In this document: one piece after another, positions 61,617 to 64,000 of the stretch
Numbering within the stretch: position 1 is the first letter of the stretch
Layout: each line of letters opens with the position of its first letter
From: Pseudoalteromonas rubra
GTDB taxonomy: Bacteria; Pseudomonadota; Gammaproteobacteria; Enterobacterales; Alteromonadaceae
Length of the DNA: 64,000 nt
Direction of reading: 5' to 3'
Assembly: GCF_005886805.2 (NCBI RefSeq)
Contig: NZ_CP045429.1
Location: 2,202,501 to 2,266,500 of the forward strand
Program-made: the position numbers and the translations under genes
Notes under the pieces: generated by a model
Seen by the model: only the letters and a program-made list of their open reading frames with translations
What the model was told of the DNA's origin: nothing
The model's database searches: none

Positions 61617-63563
61617 TTATTTTTTCGCCTTTTTTATTATTAAACGGCCAAGCGCTTTCATCCTTGTAGCCTCTGCTTTGGTTAATTGCGCTTGGGAAAA
61701 TCTTGATTTTATAAAATATTGGTTAAATTCTTCCAGCTCCCGAGACAAACCAGGATACTGTGATTTCAAAGTCAAAAGCGCCTGTGAGGGCGTCAGTTTG
61801 TGTAACTCTTTTCCTGCTAATTTGCAAATAGCATGATGAAGCCTGACTGCCTCAGGTAATTTAACCAATTGCTTGCGTTGCAGGTACCAAAACCGAGCAA
61901 CAAACATGGCTATTAGCAATAAAAACACACTAAGCGCTGGTAATACCCTGTGATACTGCCCAAATAAATCTCGCAATAATCTGGACTGTTTTTGATGATC
62001 AAAGTTTAGTACCCAACGAGTCCATTGATAATCGAGTTGTTCAATCTGAAGTCTGACCCAATTTACCAACGCCAGATTGGAATAAGTCATCAAACTCAGT
62101 CCAAGATTGTCCTTAAATTCATCTTCCAGCTCTGTTAATTCAGATAAAGACCCGATCAGCCTGTCCGGCGCTACCCAAGCGGTGGGATCCAGACGATACC
62201 AACCTTGCTGAGGAACATAATACTCAACCCAGGCATGCGCGTCGTATTGATAAACACTGTAATATCCGCGCTCTTCATTATATTCTCCGCCAAGATACCC
62301 TGAAACAAGTCGGGCAGGGATGCCAGCTGCGCGTAACATAAAGGCAGCACTAGCAGCATAATGACCACAAAATCCTTCACGGGTCTCAGTTAAGAAGGTG
62401 TCAATACTATCTCGGTCACTTATCCTTGCGGGTTTAAGTGAGTAACGAAATCTATGTTCGATAAAATACTGTTTCATCTGCTCTATAAAGTCCGCAGTAT
62501 TGTCAGTCGCGTTATCCCATCGTATTGCCATTGCCGTGGCCAGCGGATTGATTTCTTCAGGTAAAGCGGTGTTGAGTCGGTACTGCCAGTTGACCATACC
62601 TGCCCCTGTAACATGAATAGGCGTCACCTGATATTCCATACTACTACTCAGGTTGTTTTGCATAAACAAAGTACCAAAGTGATTGGTATTCACACCCCGT
62701 GTAACTGACTTAGCCTGACCAAGGTTGTATAACCAGGTTTTTCCTGATGGCCTTGCGATGATTGTGTAGCTTTCACCTACCGCACGATATGGTGCTTGCA
62801 AGGGAACGTCATGATGTGCTGAAATCCGCCAACGTTTACCGTCAAACTTGTCATGGACTAAGGTCCGCCAGTAAAAAGGCGGTTTCATCTGAGCGTTGTC
62901 AGGAAGAATTGCCCTGAATACCAATTCGTCTGAGCGAGATAACTCTGATATTTCAAACGGGTCTATGTCCTCAGAGAGCCCTGTTTGCGTTTTCTTCGCG
63001 CCGGGGAGCTGCCAAAACGGAGAAACTTTCGGCAGAAGCACAACCATGATTGCGGCCAGAGGGAGTGCTAATAACAGGTGCTTTGTCGCTTGTCTGATTG
63101 CGCTGTGTAATTCAATTTCATGTTCAATCCAGAGCATTTGCGCCAGATTGATCACCAGAAGTGCAAGCACGAATAGTAAAGAAAGAACATTCTGAGAGAA
63201 GATAAAAAAGCAAGGATAAACAAAAAAGTTGAGCAGCTGCACTGACATGGCTTGTTTTTTTGTTTTTGCCTGAATGGTTTTTAGTGCACATGCCCCTAAT
63301 AATAATGAAACGAACATTTCCACCAGATTAGAAAAACCGATTGCGACAAATACCACCAGAATAATGGTAAAAGCCAATAGATTTATCATCTTTTCGGATG
63401 GCCCTTTAACCAAGTTCTTGTAAATAGCGAGCTTAAACAGCACTATTAGCAACATGGCACAGGTAAACACCAGGCCAAAACTGTTGAAAAGCAAGGTACT
63501 GACTAAACCATAGAGCAGTGTTGTCATTAAGGTTTGGGAGCTTATGAGTTTGTCAGAAGTCAC
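61617..63563 (-). CDS. tgpA: TgpA-type transglutaminase-like membrane protein
   Basis: 648 residues from a GTG at 63563, which follows GGAGG and overlaps the DUF58 gene; an ATG 12 codons in is less well placed. The N-terminal ~200 residues form several membrane helices (DUF3488). The periplasmic transglutaminase core has [30 protein letters not shown] (Cys), [24 protein letters not shown] (His and Asp). A last helix ([22 protein letters not shown]) precedes a cytoplasmic tail with a DUF4129-like part. Pseudomonas TgpA is essential there. Gene order DUF58-tgpA is typical. Confidence 0.94.
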   Translation of the reverse strand: MTSDKLISSQTLMTTLLYGLVSTLLFNSFGLVFTCAMLLIVLFKLAIYKNLVKGPSEKMINLLAFTIILVVFVAIGFSNLVEMFVSLLLGACALKTIQAKTKKQAMSVQLLNFFVYPCFFIFSQNVLSLLFVLALLVINLAQMLWIEHEIELHSAIRQATKHLLLALPLAAIMVVLLPKVSPFWQLPGAKKTQTGLSEDIDPFEISELSRSDELVFRAILPDNAQMKPPFYWRTLVHDKFDGKRWRISAHHDVPLQAPYRAVGESYTIIARPSGKTWLYNLGQAKSVTRGVNTNHFGTLFMQNNLSSSMEYQVTPIHVTGAGMVNWQYRLNTALPEEINPLATAMAIRWDNATDNTADFIEQMKQYFIEHRFRYSLKPARISDRDSIDTFLTETREGFCGHYAASAAFMLRAAGIPARLVSGYLGGEYNEERGYYSVYQYDAHAWVEYYVPQQGWYRLDPTAWVAPDRLIGSLSELTELEDEFKDNLGLSLMTYSNLALVNWVRLQIEQLDYQWTRWVLNFDHQKQSRLLRDLFGQYHRVLPALSVFLLLIAMFVARFWYLQRKQLVKLPEAVRLHHAICKLAGKELHKLTPSQALLTLKSQYPGLSRELEEFNQYFIKSRFSQAQLTKAEATRMKALGRLIIKKAKK

Positions 63564-64000
63564 TCAATGCCTCCAGACACTTTTCCCTATGTTTATCTCC
63601 CCGATCAGCGTTTACCTGTGTGGCATTGTTCAACCGCAGGGCAAAAATATCGCCTTGTTTATCAGCCTCAAGCACCTGATAACACAGCTTCGACAGACGA
63701 TTTTCCTTGTTGCCATCATGAGCTGCATAATCAAAAGTATGCTGAGAATAATAGCTATCGCCACTGTATTGCTTCACCAAAAGCTGCTGACTCTTAGCAA
63801 AATGTCGCCAGGAAATGCGGCTTTTACTGATTCCAGGCCTAAAGCGCTCTAAGCCATCGAAGTTCTCATGACTTTGGGTGCTTTGATGCACGTATTGCCC
63901 TTGCTCGGACGTCTCTTCCTGTTCACTATATGTAAATTGGCAGGGCAGTGGAGCAGGGTAGACACAAAATGTCTTGTCTGCATTTAAATAAGTCCAGACA
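63553..64000 (-). CDS. DUF58 domain protein (3' end)
   Basis: The frame reads open from the right edge of the window to the stop at 63553-63555, at least 148 codons; the start is outside. The edge reads WTYLNADKTFCVYPAPLP, then FRPGISKSRISWRHFAKSQQLLVKQYSGD, which fits the von Willebrand-like DUF58 core (RxY..GDxxRxIxW-like as HFAKSQQLLVKQY). It overlaps tgpA by 11 bases. DUF58 proteins pair with MoxR ATPases and TgpA in membrane or cell-wall processes. A MoxR gene is expected just beyond the window. Confidence 0.85.
   Translation of the reverse strand, partial: VWTYLNADKTFCVYPAPLPCQFTYSEQEETSEQGQYVHQSTQSHENFDGLERFRPGISKSRISWRHFAKSQQLLVKQYSGDSYYSQHTFDYAAHDGNKENRLSKLCYQVLEADKQGDIFALRLNNATQVNADRGDKHREKCLEALSDF

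Overview
The window looks like the chromosome of a marine gammaproteobacterium of the order Alteromonadales, most like Pseudoalteromonas. This rests on the fur-fldA-ybfE-DUF2788-ybfF // seqA-pgm block, an AstB and an AstE of the arginine succinyltransferase pathway, a bkd operon behind a LiuR-like palindrome, and a FabR-like site in front of fabA. No rRNA, tRNA, CRISPR array or transposase was seen.

Layout. 1-5.1 kb: mixed small genes (end of an unidentified gene, DsbA-like thioredoxin-fold protein, secreted WD40-like protein, lipoprotein EEP-family hydrolase, membrane protein, secreted alpha/beta hydrolase). 5.2-10.9 kb: a light-response cluster with three different photolyase/cryptochrome flavoproteins, the small DUF2256 protein and an FMN-binding split-barrel protein. 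10.9-18 kb: an ECF sigma factor with a membrane partner, a LysR regulator divergent from a quinone oxidoreductase, astB, an XRE regulator, an M23 peptidase and a GNAT enzyme. 18-19.7 kb: a secreted coiled-coil/repeat protein with an acidic lipoprotein. 20-26.4 kb: a stand-alone ABC-type membrane domain with an RND efflux pair, then an AraC/GyrI-like regulator. 26.5-29.2 kb: a soluble PAS-rich chemotaxis protein and a solute-binding protein.

The stretch from about 29 to 37 kb is accessory in character: long non-coding gaps, an overlooked 55-codon gene that looks like a RiPP (class I lanthipeptide-like) precursor, a MerB-like protein with an altered catalytic motif, a repeat protein split by a frameshift, an alkaline phosphatase, and an AT-rich two-gene cargo. 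That cargo lies between the intact fur gene and a decayed second copy of the fur 3' end with its terminator, which suggests integration at or recombination with the fur 3' end.

37-47.7 kb is conserved core: fur, fldA, ybfE, ybfF, seqA, pgm, astE, the branched-chain 2-oxoacid dehydrogenase genes and a Lon N-domain protein. 47.8-55.6 kb holds an RpoE-ChrR sigma/zinc anti-sigma pair and an eight-gene lipid/flavoprotein operon (NTF2-like, SDR, FAD amine oxidase-like, DUF1365, Cfa-like methyltransferase, DUF2878, chalcone isomerase-like, DUF3833). Both units carry the same TGATCT-N18-TAT promoter, so the sequence itself ties the operon to the sigma factor, whose relatives respond to singlet oxygen. 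55.9-64 kb: fabA, a QueD-like protein, a second M23 peptidase, a thioesterase, a GNAT enzyme, a small secreted protein, a Na+/H+ antiporter, and a TgpA transglutaminase with the end of a DUF58 gene.

Functions are read from sequence motifs and family knowledge only; no database search was run.
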